Origin: Duganella sp. sic0402
Lineage (GTDB): Bacteria; Pseudomonadota; Gammaproteobacteria; Burkholderiales; Burkholderiaceae_D
NCBI RefSeq assembly: GCF_019219065.1
Contig: NZ_JAHUWK010000014.1
Location: 1-64,000 of the forward strand
Length of the DNA: 64,000 nt
Direction: 5' to 3'
The notes beneath the pieces were generated by a model that was given only the letters and a program-made list of their open reading frames with translations, ran no database searches and had not been told where the DNA came from. Shown here piece after piece: positions 42,464 through 51,173 of this stretch. Every line of letters starts with the position of its first letter. The stretch's first letter is position 1. The translations under genes and the position numbers were made by a program.

Positions 42464-43576
42464 TTAGTTAGGTTTGGCAACGTAGCCGGTCACTTCCAGG
42501 TTGAAGCCGGTCATCGACGGCATCTTGCGCGGGCTGGCCAGCAGCTGCATCTTGCAGACGCCGACTTCGCGCAGGATTTGCGCGCCGATACCGTAGCTGC
42601 GCAGATCCATGCTGGCCGCACGGCCCTTCGGTTTGGCGTCCATCGGATTGCACAGCGCCTCGAACTGGTTGAAGAACTGCTCGGCAGTCTCTTCGCAGTT
42701 CAGCAGCACGATCACGCCACTGTCGGCAGCCTTGATGGCCGCCATCGACGAGGACAGATTCCACGAGTGGGTGGTGGCTTCCGATTCCAGCACGTCCAGG
42801 ATCGACACCGGCTGGTGCACGCGCACCAGGGTTTCCTTGCCCTTCTGGATTTCGCCATGCACCAGCGCCAGGTGGGCCGAGCCGCTCGGCTTGTCGCGGT
42901 AAGCGATCATGCGGAAGTCGCCATGCGAGGTCTTCAGCGTACGCTCGCCGGCTTTCTCGACCAGCGATTCATTGCGGCTGCGGTAGTGGATCAGGTCGGC
43001 GATGGTGCCGATCTTCAGATTGTGTTCCTTGGCGAACTCCAGCAGGTCCGGCAGGCGCGCCATGGTGCCGTCGTCCTTCATGATTTCGCAGATCACCGAG
43101 GCTGGCGTCAGGCCGGCCATGGCGGTCAGGTCGCAACCGGCTTCAGTATGGCCGGCGCGCATCAGCACGCCGCCTTTTTGTGCTTTCAGGGGGAAAATGT
43201 GACCTGGCTGGACGATGTCCGACGGCTGTGCATCCTTGGCCACCGCCACCTGGATGGTCTTGGCGCGGTCAGCGGCCGAGATGCCGGTGGTCACGCCTTC
43301 TGCGGCTTCGATCGACACGGTGAAGTTGGTGCCGAAGGCGGTGCCGTTTTTCGACGACATCATCGACAGTTCAAGCTGGTTGCAGCGTTCTTCGGTCAGC
43401 GTCAGGCACACCAGGCCGCGCGCGTATTTGACCATGAAGTTGATGGCTTCCGGCGTGACGAAGTCCGCCGCGAGCACCAGGTCACCTTCGTTTTCCCGGT
43501 CTTCTTCATCGACCAGGATCACCATGCGGCCAGCGCGCAATTCGGCGACGATTTCTTCGGTGCTGGAAATTGACAT
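42464..43576 (-). CDS. ribBA: 3,4-dihydroxy-2-butanone-4-phosphate synthase with degenerate GTP cyclohydrolase II domain
   Basis: A 370-residue RibBA-type fusion. The N-terminal synthase domain (1-205) is intact, with VDEEDRENEGDLVLAA and RAGHTEAGCDLTAMAG. The C-terminal GCH-II-like domain starts near 210, but at the zinc site (normally VHSECLTGDxxxSxRCDCG) it reads VHQPVSILDVLESEATT, with no Cys triad. Zinc-dependent GTP cyclohydrolase activity is therefore unlikely, and a separate ribA is expected elsewhere. The retained domain may be structural or regulatory. I saw no FMN riboswitch in the 110 bases upstream. Confidence 0.93.
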   Translation of the reverse strand: MSISSTEEIVAELRAGRMVILVDEEDRENEGDLVLAADFVTPEAINFMVKYARGLVCLTLTEERCNQLELSMMSSKNGTAFGTNFTVSIEAAEGVTTGISAADRAKTIQVAVAKDAQPSDIVQPGHIFPLKAQKGGVLMRAGHTEAGCDLTAMAGLTPASVICEIMKDDGTMARLPDLLEFAKEHNLKIGTIADLIHYRSRNESLVEKAGERTLKTSHGDFRMIAYRDKPSGSAHLALVHGEIQKGKETLVRVHQPVSILDVLESEATTHSWNLSSSMAAIKAADSGVIVLLNCEETAEQFFNQFEALCNPMDAKPKGRAASMDLRSYGIGAQILREVGVCKMQLLASPRKMPSMTGFNLEVTGYVAKPN

Positions 43577-43711
43577 TTTTAATCCTTCAAGACTAAGCGA
43601 GAGTATTTCATTAACCCGCTATTTTAAAGGATTTAAGCCTTCCCTACCGTAAAACCCCGCTTTTATCCGCCTTTTTCGATAAACCGCATGGTGTTTCGAT
43701 CAATATTTCTG

Positions 43712-44440
43712 CTAGTGATTGACCTTGCCCGGCAAACTCAGCTTGCCGGAAGCGACTTTGAACACATCGACAATGCACAGCAGCGGCGCATGCACGCTGG
43801 CGTTGACGCGCAGCGCCGAAGTCACGCCGTCAAAGCCGGCCGCGTTCACCACGCCGATATCGTCAAACGGCACTTTCACCTCCAGTGTCTGGCCCTTGAA
43901 GATCGGGCTCCAGCCGGGGCTGTCGAGCAGGATGGGGAAACCCGGCCAGGTCTTGGGCAAGCGCGGCTTGGCGCCGGGTGGAATATCCACCACCTTCAGC
44001 GCGCCTTTGCCGCACTGATCGTCCGGCGCCAGCACCACCCAGTGCGAATGCCACAGATTGCCGTCGTTCTTCGGGTCGCCATCACCATTTTCGTCGTACA
44101 GCGGGGTGTCGTCAAAATCCGGATGCGCGGTCACGGCGAACGCCAAAATGCCGGCCTTGGGCTCGAAGCCGACCACCGCCGGATCGATGGTAGTCGGCCA
44201 GACATAGGAAAACACCGAACTGCCAGCTAGCTTGCCGGTTTTGCTCGGCTTGCTCGCGCCCGCCTTCCCTGAAACGGCGATATGGAAGGTGGCGACATTG
44301 CCTTCGGTGGTGATTTTGGTGTGGAAGATATCGAAGTCCGCCTTGACGCCCTTGCCTTTCTCGCTGGTGATACCGCCCTCATGCGCGTGCGCCGCCATCG
44401 CCGACCACAACAGCAGCGCCGTACTCAGGAATTTTTTCAT
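43712..44440 (-). CDS. Secreted hypothetical protein
   Basis: From ATG 44440 (GGAGA 5 bases upstream) the product has 242 residues. The signal peptide MKKFLSTALLLWSAMAAHA is followed by HEGGITSEKGKG. Conserved-looking features are an aspartate-rich stretch (YDENGDGDPKNDGN) that resembles a calcium-binding loop, then LWHSHWVVLAPDDQCG. I do not recognise the family. Mature size and Asp/His content suggest a periplasmic metal- or Ca-binding protein, which is inference only. It is transcribed away from a cytochrome c gene. Confidence 0.75.
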   Translation of the reverse strand: MKKFLSTALLLWSAMAAHAHEGGITSEKGKGVKADFDIFHTKITTEGNVATFHIAVSGKAGASKPSKTGKLAGSSVFSYVWPTTIDPAVVGFEPKAGILAFAVTAHPDFDDTPLYDENGDGDPKNDGNLWHSHWVVLAPDDQCGKGALKVVDIPPGAKPRLPKTWPGFPILLDSPGWSPIFKGQTLEVKVPFDDIGVVNAAGFDGVTSALRVNASVHAPLLCIVDVFKVASGKLSLPGKVNH

Positions 44441-44553
44441 GATTTCTCCGGATGAATGGCCGGACCATCCGGCCTTGCATCGGATTATCAAATTACTGCC
44501 GGCAAATGACACAACCCTATGGTGGTAGACTTAGCTGAACTATGGGAGCCGCC

Positions 44554-44931
44554 ATGCACATCAGCGCATTACCCGCCGGGATGATCGTCTTGCTGTTGCT
44601 GGCAGGAACGACGTATGCGCAGGACAAGCAGCAGATCGCCCAGGGCCAGCGCATCTGGCAGAAACGTTGCACGGAATGCCACGCACTGGATACCGATGAA
44701 ACCGGCCCGCGCCATCGCGGCGTGTTCGGCCGGCAGGCGGGCAGCATCAAGGGCTACGATTATTCGCGCGCGCTGCGCAAATCCGGCGTGCAATGGGACG
44801 CCGCATCGTTGGAGCGCTGGCTCAGCGATCCTGAGAAATTCATCCCCGGCCAGAATATGGACTACCGCGTGCGCAGCAAGACCGACCGCGATGCGCTGAT
44901 CGCCTATCTGCGCAGCCTGTCGCAGCCCTGA
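44554..44931 (+). CDS. Small periplasmic c-type cytochrome
   Basis: From ATG 44554 (GGGAG 6 bases upstream) the protein has 125 residues. A signal peptide ends near TYAQ. The heme motif CTECH (CXXCH) is followed by a class I cytochrome fold with the likely axial methionine in IPGQNMDYRV near residue 105. The layout matches mono-heme cytochrome c2/c550-like electron carriers. It stands alone, with divergent and co-directional neighbours of unrelated type. Confidence 0.93.
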   Translation: MHISALPAGMIVLLLLAGTTYAQDKQQIAQGQRIWQKRCTECHALDTDETGPRHRGVFGRQAGSIKGYDYSRALRKSGVQWDAASLERWLSDPEKFIPGQNMDYRVRSKTDRDALIAYLRSLSQP

Positions 44932-45072
44932 TTTCGTCCCCTCTCTCTCCTGGCAAGTCCACAATCCCCCTGATCAGGGGGAGCCTCCGGCAGCATCGTT
45001 GCCCCATCGCCGCACGGTGGAAAAAATTCAGGCAAGCTGGTTCGCACATCACCAACCCTTGGAGAAATGACG

Positions 45073-45747
45073 ATGACTACCCAAACCAAAAGCAGTGTCC
45101 TGTCCACCGGCGGCGGCGCGCGGCTGCTGGACCCGGCCGATACCGTAGTGCTGCTGCTCGACCACCAGTCCGGGCTGTTCCAGACGGTCAAGGATATTCC
45201 GGTCGCCGACCTGCGCCGCAATGTCGAGATGATTGCCAAGCTGTGCACCTTGCTGAAGATTCCGGTGATCACCACCGCATCGGAACCGGCTGGCAGCAAC
45301 GGTCCGCTGATGCCGGAAATCCATCAAGCCGCGCCACACGCCGTCTACGTGCCGCGCAAGGGCGAGGTCAATGCCTGGGATAATGAAGACTTTGTCGCGC
45401 AGGTGCGCTCAACCGGCCGCAAAACGCTGGTGATGGCCGGCGTTTGGACCAGTGTCTGCGTGATGTTTCCCGCGCTGGACGCGGTCGCCGCAGGTTACGA
45501 TGTGTACGCCGTGATCGATGCGTCCGGCGACCCGAGCGAGATGGCCTCGCGCGTGTCGGTGGCGCGCTTCGTGCAGGGTGGCGTCAAGCCAACCAGCAGC
45601 AACGCCTTGCTGTCGGAGCTGCACCGCACCTGGGCGCGGCCGGAAGCCGCCGAACTGGCGCAGCTGTATGGCCAGGTCGCGCCAAATTACGCGGCGGTGG
45701 CGGAAAGCTATGCACGCGCGCAGCAAGCCGCGCGCGATGCGCTTTAA
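45073..45747 (+). CDS. Isochorismatase-family hydrolase (YcaC-like)
   Basis: From ATG 45073 (GGAG 8 bases upstream; ATG 45067 is too close) the protein has 224 residues. The cysteine-hydrolase triad is visible: Asp in VLLLDHQSG, Lys in VPRKGEVNAW and Cys in GVWTSVCVMF. The YcaC-like subgroup cleaves small amide or acyl compounds of unknown identity. Its stop TAA overlaps the stop of the convergent ribE, sharing TTAA at 45744-45747. Confidence 0.9.
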   Translation: MTTQTKSSVLSTGGGARLLDPADTVVLLLDHQSGLFQTVKDIPVADLRRNVEMIAKLCTLLKIPVITTASEPAGSNGPLMPEIHQAAPHAVYVPRKGEVNAWDNEDFVAQVRSTGRKTLVMAGVWTSVCVMFPALDAVAAGYDVYAVIDASGDPSEMASRVSVARFVQGGVKPTSSNALLSELHRTWARPEAAELAQLYGQVAPNYAAVAESYARAQQAARDAL

Positions 45748-46373
45748 GCGGCAGAGACCGACACCATGCGCTCGACGTAGCGGGCGATCAGGTCAATCTC
45801 CAGGTTGACCTTGGCGTCCACCGTCAGGTGCTTCAGCGTGGTCATGGCGATGGTGTGCGGGATCAGGTTGATCGAGAACTGGCACACCAGATCCTTGCCT
45901 TGGCCGATATCATGGATGCGATTAACGGTCAGCGACACGCCGTTGACCACGATCGAGCCCTTGTAGGCCAGGAACTTGGCCAGCGCATGCGGCGCTTCCA
46001 CCACCAGCTCCCACGATTCGCCGACCGGCTCGAACTTGCGCACCACGCCCAGGCCATCGACGTGGCCAGACACCAGATGGCCGCCGAGGCGCTCGTTCAG
46101 CGTCAGCGCCTTCTCAAGGTTGACTTCGGTCAGCGTGTCCAGACCGACTGTCTTGCTCAGGCTTTCCCGCGAGACATCGACGCGGAAATTGGTGGCGTCC
46201 TTCTCCACCACCGTCATGCAGGCGCCGTTGATGGCGATCGAGTCGCCCAGCGCCACATCGGCCAGCGGCAAGCCGCCGGCGTTGATGTCCAGGCGCACGC
46301 CTGCAAACGAGCCGCCTTCAAGCGGCTTCACCGATTCAATTTTGCCGACAGCGGCGACGATACCAGTAAACAT
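45744..46373 (-). CDS. ribE: Riboflavin synthase alpha chain
   Basis: A 209-residue protein with two internal lumazine-binding repeats: MFTGIVAAVGKIESV at the start and an equivalent repeat from about residue 98, with GDSIAINGACMTV and GSIVVNGVSLTVNRI as matching substrate loops. It dismutates two molecules of dimethyl-ribityllumazine into riboflavin and the pyrimidine precursor. It follows ribD by 8 bases, giving a ribD-ribE unit separate from ribBA-ribH. Confidence 0.97.
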   Translation of the reverse strand: MFTGIVAAVGKIESVKPLEGGSFAGVRLDINAGGLPLADVALGDSIAINGACMTVVEKDATNFRVDVSRESLSKTVGLDTLTEVNLEKALTLNERLGGHLVSGHVDGLGVVRKFEPVGESWELVVEAPHALAKFLAYKGSIVVNGVSLTVNRIHDIGQGKDLVCQFSINLIPHTIAMTTLKHLTVDAKVNLEIDLIARYVERMVSVSAA

Positions 46374-46381
46374 AATTCTTC

Positions 46382-47515
46382 CTAATGAGTGAATCGGGCA
46401 AGGATACGCAAATCTTCGCCGATCTGCTTAACCTCGTGAAATTTCAAAGACTGCTTGCCGGCCATGTCGGTCAGCGCCGGCAGCGCGAACATGCCTTGTG
46501 CATCGCCCAGCAGCGTAGGCGCCAGATAGACCAGCAACTCGTCCACGCAGCTTTCGCGTATCAGCGAGCCATTCAGCTTGCCACCGGCTTCAACATGCAG
46601 CTCGTTGATCTGGCGGCGGCCCAGCTCGCGCATCAGCTCAGGCAGATCGACCTTGCCGCTAGCGTTCGGCAGCATGATCACCTCATGCCCCACCGCCGCC
46701 AACGCGGCTTCTTTCTCGGGATTGCCCACTGCTGCGGCAATCCAGGTGCCGCCTCCGACCAATATCTTGGCGGACAGGTCAATATCAAGCCTGCTGTCGA
46801 CCACGATGCGGCGCGGCTGTCGCGGCGTATCGACTGCGCGCACGTTCAGTTGCGGATCATCGGCATTGACGGTGCCGATGCCGGTCAGAATCGCGCAGGC
46901 GCGCGCGCGCCAGTGATGGCCGTCGGCGCGTGCTTCCGGCCCGGTGATCCACTGGCTGACGCCGTTATGCAAGGCGGTCATGCCGTCCAGGCTGGCGGCG
47001 GTCTTCATGCGTACCCACGGCAAACCGCGCGTCATGCGCGAGAAAAAGCCGATATTCAGCTCATACGCCTGCTCCGCCAGCAAGCCGACGCTGGTGGCAA
47101 TGCCGTTGGCGGCCAGTTTGGCCATGCCCTGCCCGGCCACCAGCGGATTCGGATCTTCCATTGCCGCCACCACGCGGCCCAGACCGGCGCGCACCAAGGC
47201 GTCCGAGCACGGCGGCGTGCGGCCGTGATGATTGCAAGGCTCCAGCGTCACATAAGCGGTGGCGCCGCGCACATCATGGCCGCGCGCCTGCGCATCCTTC
47301 AGCGCCTGGATTTCGGCATGGTCGCTGCCCGCCTGCTGCGTCACGCCAGCGCCGATGACCACGCCATCGCGTACGATCACGCAACCGATATGCGGATTCG
47401 GCGCAGTCGTGTACAGCCCCTTGGCCGCCCACGCCAGCGCCAGCGTCATGCCCTCAAGATCATTACTGATATCCACTTTGCCCTTGCTCAATTTACCCAC
47501 ACGAATTCGCGCCAT
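46382..47515 (-). CDS. ribD: Bifunctional riboflavin deaminase/reductase RibD
   Basis: From ATG 47515 the protein has about 377 residues. ATG 47449 (MTLALAWAAKG) and TTG 47551 are alternatives, and no start has a convincing ribosome-binding site. The N-terminal deaminase has the zinc sites HAEIQAL and PCNHHGRTPPC. The C-terminal reductase, with RIVVDSRLDIDLS and LHVEAGGKLNGSLI, binds NADPH. It performs deamination and side-chain reduction of the pyrimidine precursor. nrdR, a frequent neighbour of ribD elsewhere, is 5 kb away here. Confidence 0.95.
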   Translation of the reverse strand: MARIRVGKLSKGKVDISNDLEGMTLALAWAAKGLYTTAPNPHIGCVIVRDGVVIGAGVTQQAGSDHAEIQALKDAQARGHDVRGATAYVTLEPCNHHGRTPPCSDALVRAGLGRVVAAMEDPNPLVAGQGMAKLAANGIATSVGLLAEQAYELNIGFFSRMTRGLPWVRMKTAASLDGMTALHNGVSQWITGPEARADGHHWRARACAILTGIGTVNADDPQLNVRAVDTPRQPRRIVVDSRLDIDLSAKILVGGGTWIAAAVGNPEKEAALAAVGHEVIMLPNASGKVDLPELMRELGRRQINELHVEAGGKLNGSLIRESCVDELLVYLAPTLLGDAQGMFALPALTDMAGKQSLKFHEVKQIGEDLRILARFTH

Positions 47516-47592
47516 TATAAGCAAACGGCACTCGCCGTGCTTATTCAGCAAATAAGCACTTTATGTTGTACTCTTTAAAATCAGAGGAAGCC

Positions 47593-47760
47593 ATGAGGTA
47601 CAGCGAATTCCAGCGCTGGTTGCTAGCACAAGGCGTACAGATCTTAATGGCAAGTTCAGTATCTTTCCTTCTGTCACGGCACCTGGCGACGCCTTTGTCA
47701 CGCTTCCTCACTCCGAGGCAAAAAATCCTGGACTGGAATCAAAAAATCAACTTCGGCTAA
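47593..47760 (+). pseudogene. Broken HicA-like mRNA interferase gene
   Basis: ATG 47593 has AGAGGA 5 bases upstream and begins MRYSEFQRWLLAQGVQ, like the start of HicA toxins. The frame then changes character. In the +2 frame the DNA reads LNGKFSIFPSVT, later KNQLRL, recalling the HicA end (LNGRxxxFPxHGxxE...KKQLGL), and the GSH catalytic His region is not preserved. No HicB antitoxin follows. It looks like a shortened, frameshifted relic. The call rests on short stretches. Confidence 0.5.
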
Positions 47761-48305
47761 TCTGCTACGCTGTTGCAGGCCGATCCTTCGGCGCCTGGGT
47801 CGCAAACGCGTACCCGGCCTAGCATATTGATGATGATGTTGCGGGCGTTACGGCCCTGTTTCAATGACAGCGTGCCCCAGCGCGCGGTCAGGCTGCTGGC
47901 GGCGCTACAGGTGCGGCCGGCAGCGTTGTAGGCGATATAGGTAGGCGCATTGCCGGAGGTGAATCTGGAGGTGACGGTGATATCGTCCCGCAGCGCGTCG
48001 TGCCGGTATAGCAGCGGCTCGTCGGCATCCGGGCGGCGGTTGCCGTTGTGGTCGATGAAGACAGCCCAGCCGCTTTGCCATTCGGTGCTGCCAGCATCTA
48101 GTGGCGCCATCATCACTTTGCCGCCGCGTGCCATGGCTTGGGAGCGTGTGAGGTCGATTGCGGCCTGCAAATCGGCGGTGGCGGCTTGCAGGCGCAATCG
48201 CTGTAGCGCTTGCTGGAAGGCCGGCGCGGCGACGCCAAGCAGGATGCTCGCCAATACCAGCACGATCAGCAACTCAATCAGCGTGATGCCTGCTCGGCGC
48301 TTCAT
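47757..48305 (-). CDS. fimT: Type IV pilus minor pilin FimT/GspH
   Basis: From ATG 48305, which overlaps the pilE-like stop, the protein has 182 residues. It has a class III prepilin signal MKRRAG cut before ITLIELLIVLVLASILL, with the Glu at +5. The GspH-like C-terminal domain follows, with FIDHNGNRRPDADEPLL and a disulfide-type cysteine pair at the end. It likely primes pilus assembly at the tip with PilV, W, X and PilY1. It is the last gene of the minor-pilin operon. Confidence 0.9.
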   Translation of the reverse strand: MKRRAGITLIELLIVLVLASILLGVAAPAFQQALQRLRLQAATADLQAAIDLTRSQAMARGGKVMMAPLDAGSTEWQSGWAVFIDHNGNRRPDADEPLLYRHDALRDDITVTSRFTSGNAPTYIAYNAAGRTCSAASSLTARWGTLSLKQGRNARNIIINMLGRVRVCDPGAEGSACNSVAD

Positions 48306-48748
48306 GGCCAGCATCCTGTGGCGGTTCCGGTGGCGAGACGCATGCCGGTGCTGGTCAGCTTAAGCGTGCGACAGTCTTCGTCACGGAAATGCTGGTCTAC
48401 AAGCGCGGTGCCTGGCGTGGCGATAATCTGGAGGCATTGCGAGATCGGCTCGGCATCGCAGGCCTTGCCTTCCAGTTCGTACGCACTGGCTTTCGGGTTG
48501 GCGCCGCTCCACCACTGGAAGCGACGCGCCTCCGGCTCGGTGGCGCCCGCAGAGAAAGCGATATAGGTGTTGTGCTGCGTGTGGAAGCGCTCCTGCTGCA
48601 TCATCAGTTTGAGCAAGGCTGACTGTGCTTCGTTGCGGCGCGCACGGACAATATGTTGCTGGTAGGCCGGCATTGCCTGTGTTGCCAGCAAGGCGATGAT
48701 CACCAGCGCGACCGCCAGCTCAATCAGGCTGAAGCCCGTGCGCTTCAT
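48302..48748 (-). CDS. pilE: Type IV pilin-like protein PilE
   Basis: A 148-residue prepilin: MKRTG then FSLIELAVALVIIALLA, the N-methylation/cleavage site with Glu at +5. Its middle has QERFHTQHNTYIAFSAG, as in minor pilin PilE. The C-terminal cysteines (CDAEPISQC, DEDC, GCWP) could form a loop. It overlaps pilY1 upstream and fimT downstream by 4 bases each. Confidence 0.9.
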   Translation of the reverse strand: MKRTGFSLIELAVALVIIALLATQAMPAYQQHIVRARRNEAQSALLKLMMQQERFHTQHNTYIAFSAGATEPEARRFQWWSGANPKASAYELEGKACDAEPISQCLQIIATPGTALVDQHFRDEDCRTLKLTSTGMRLATGTATGCWP

Positions 48749-50589
48749 TTTGCGGCCTCGTGCAATTCACGCCAATTGGCGATTTCGCGCCAGCTTAATC
48801 GGCCCACGCGGCGCCTGGTTTTCAGGCTGCCAGTGACAGCAAGCCGGCCTTCCCCTGTAACCTGCACCACCGCATAGTCTTTTTCCTGGCTGATCTTCCC
48901 TTGCGCGTCGCGGGTACTGATGGTGGTGGACTGCGGCAACAGCAAAGGCACAGGCGCATAGTCCGGCAGCATGGCGCCGGCAATCGTTTCACCGTTCGGC
49001 AGGCGCGCGGTGAATATGCCATCGTCAGGCAATCCGGTAAGAACGTTCAGTACATAGCTGCGGCTATGCGTCGGACTGCACATATCGGCGCCGGGCAGCA
49101 CTGTGTTGAACAGCACAGCGCCGTCCGCCAGCACCCCTGCATGCAGGCTGCGCTCCGACGGCTGGCTAAAGTCGATGAACCAGCCCTTGCTAGCCGGCTC
49201 CATGGGAAGATCCTGGCCGTCAAGAAAACGCTGCGTCAACTGGCTGCGCCCGCTCACCTTGTCCGGCAACACATCGATAATCGCGTAATAGGATTGCTTG
49301 GCGTTGCTGCTGCGGTCAGCTGCCTCGATCAGTTGGCCAGTGCCGAACAGGATGAGATAGCCGCCGGTTTGGGCGTACGCCAGCAAAGGCTGCTCCGTGA
49401 TCGGTTGCGCGCGGCCACTGGCGTCGCGCGCGGTGAACAGCTTGTCGGCGCTCCACGGTGTGACGCTCAGGTCGAAACGCCATAAATTGCCTTGCAGGTC
49501 GCCGGCGTAGGCATAGCGTACTCTGCCTTCGCCATCATTCAGCAGTACTGGCGCGCTCAGCGCTGCCGGCTCCTTTGTTTCGATGCGATAGTAGTTGCTG
49601 TTGCGCTGCCATCCTTCGTCGCGCGGCTTGTCGAGCGACAGCAGGAACAATGCACCCGCTTCCGCATTCATGCCGCCGGCGACAATCGCAAACTGTCGCT
49701 CAACATCCGAACGCACACGCACCCTGGCGATTTGCGGCAAGCTGATGACGTTGCCCATCAAGGAGTCGTTGTGCTCGCCGAATTCCCACAAGACGCCGCG
49801 CCCAAGCACAAATCGCGCAGGATCTGCGACATCCAGAGCGAAAACACCTTTCGCACCGCCGCCCATGCCGGAAACGAGTAGGCCTTTCTGGTTCACGCTG
49901 GCAAGACCATCGACATACGCGCGATGCTGATAGGCCGGACTGGCAAGATGATGCAATTGCGCGAACAAGGCGTCAGGCACATAGGCGAACAGTTCAACGC
50001 CAGTGGTGGCGTCAAAAGCATGCAGCATGCCGTCATTGGCGCCCAGGTAGACGGCCGCACGCCGGTCCACCTGCCCGGAGTAGACCGGCGTGCTGTGCAC
50101 CGAGTCGCCCAGGACGCTGCTGCGACGCCGGAACAAGGTGCCCTCCAGCGTACGATCGCCACGCAGATAGGCGAGGCGCTTTTCGCCAGCCTCGTCATCA
50201 AGATCAAGCAGCGCCTGCTGAGCGGCCGATAAAGACAGCCACGCAAACGGCGTCATCTCCAGCGCGCCATTCGGCTGCACCGTGGCGGTGTAGATTTTCC
50301 GCTGTCCGGGTGGCGTGCCGTTCAGTATCGCTCCGGCATCCCATGACAGCGTGGTCGACGCGCCAACACCACCCGCTTCCGGCGATAAAGCATAGCGAGA
50401 GAAGTTGCCGCTCCAGTCGCCGATCTTCACCGTTGCCTGATAAAGCTCGCCTTGCCGCAGCAGCACCGGCCCCGAAGCCTGCCCCGAGGTGCAGTCCGCC
50501 GCAACAGGCTTGCTGCCAATCTCCAGGGCGGCCGCGCTAGCCCACGCTGTGCAAGCCACCAGCGCCACCCATATCATTCTTCCGTTCAT
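48745..50589 (-). CDS. pilY1: PilY1-type tip adhesin, short form
   Basis: From ATG 50589 (4-base overlap with the PilX-like gene) the protein has 614 residues. A signal peptide ends near ASA. The C-terminal beta-propeller typical of PilY1 is present: VLGDSVHSTPVY, YLGANDGMLHAFDATTG and LLVSGMGGGAKGVFALD. PilY1 proteins are usually 1000-1600 residues and start with a von Willebrand A domain; here that domain is absent. The protein probably still caps the pilus with the minor pilins, but mechanosensing by a vWA domain would be lost. Confidence 0.88.
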   Translation of the reverse strand: MNGRMIWVALVACTAWASAAALEIGSKPVAADCTSGQASGPVLLRQGELYQATVKIGDWSGNFSRYALSPEAGGVGASTTLSWDAGAILNGTPPGQRKIYTATVQPNGALEMTPFAWLSLSAAQQALLDLDDEAGEKRLAYLRGDRTLEGTLFRRRSSVLGDSVHSTPVYSGQVDRRAAVYLGANDGMLHAFDATTGVELFAYVPDALFAQLHHLASPAYQHRAYVDGLASVNQKGLLVSGMGGGAKGVFALDVADPARFVLGRGVLWEFGEHNDSLMGNVISLPQIARVRVRSDVERQFAIVAGGMNAEAGALFLLSLDKPRDEGWQRNSNYYRIETKEPAALSAPVLLNDGEGRVRYAYAGDLQGNLWRFDLSVTPWSADKLFTARDASGRAQPITEQPLLAYAQTGGYLILFGTGQLIEAADRSSNAKQSYYAIIDVLPDKVSGRSQLTQRFLDGQDLPMEPASKGWFIDFSQPSERSLHAGVLADGAVLFNTVLPGADMCSPTHSRSYVLNVLTGLPDDGIFTARLPNGETIAGAMLPDYAPVPLLLPQSTTISTRDAQGKISQEKDYAVVQVTGEGRLAVTGSLKTRRRVGRLSWREIANWRELHEAAK

Positions 50590-51170
50590 GGCATTTCCTC
50601 TGGCTTGCTGAACACGCTTTGCAGCACCACTTCGGCTTCCTGCCCCGCGCCAAATCCGATGGCGGTGACGCGGTAGCAATACTCCGGCGGCGCGGCAGCA
50701 GATGCATCGCCGCCAGGCTGGTGACACATCATCCGCTCAATCACATAGCGCGGCTTCTTGAATGGCAGGAAGCCCTCGCCTGTCGGCATCACCGCCGATG
50801 TGTAGGCGCCATAAGTGACGCTGCACGCGCCGCCATCCTCTTTCCCGGACAGATCAACCTCCTGCCAGGCAGGCGGCTCGCCGGCGGCGGCGCGCTGCCG
50901 CAAGCCGACACCTCCGCCACCACACTTGCCGGCAAACGCATCGCCGCCATTAAACGCGGCACGCCGTGCCGGATCGCCGCTTGCCCGAATATCCCGTTCA
51001 GCATCTGCCAAGGCATCCTCCGCCGTCAGAAACGCCACCTCCCGATCGCGCTCGCCACGCGCCGCTTTCTCGCCCTGCAAAGCCAGCTGCGCCGCCGACA
51101 CGCCCAACACCATCACCATGATCAGCAGCATCAGGCTGACCAACAGCGCTATCCCTCGCTGCCGTTTCAT
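50586..51170 (-). CDS. pilX: Minor pilin PilX
   Basis: A 194-residue PilX-like protein with the short leader MKRQRG, the hydrophobic stretch IALLVSLMLLIMVMVLGVSA and the helix REVAFLTAEDALADAERDI. PilX-family members lack the usual Glu at +5, as here (ALLVS). It starts 3 bases after pilW and overlaps pilY1. Confidence 0.88.
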   Translation of the reverse strand: MKRQRGIALLVSLMLLIMVMVLGVSAAQLALQGEKAARGERDREVAFLTAEDALADAERDIRASGDPARRAAFNGGDAFAGKCGGGGVGLRQRAAAGEPPAWQEVDLSGKEDGGACSVTYGAYTSAVMPTGEGFLPFKKPRYVIERMMCHQPGGDASAAAPPEYCYRVTAIGFGAGQEAEVVLQSVFSKPEEMP

Positions 51171-51173
51171 GAT

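Noticed and set aside
43577..43711. FMN riboswitch upstream of ribBA
   Set aside because: The conserved RFN sequence blocks are not present in the short upstream region.
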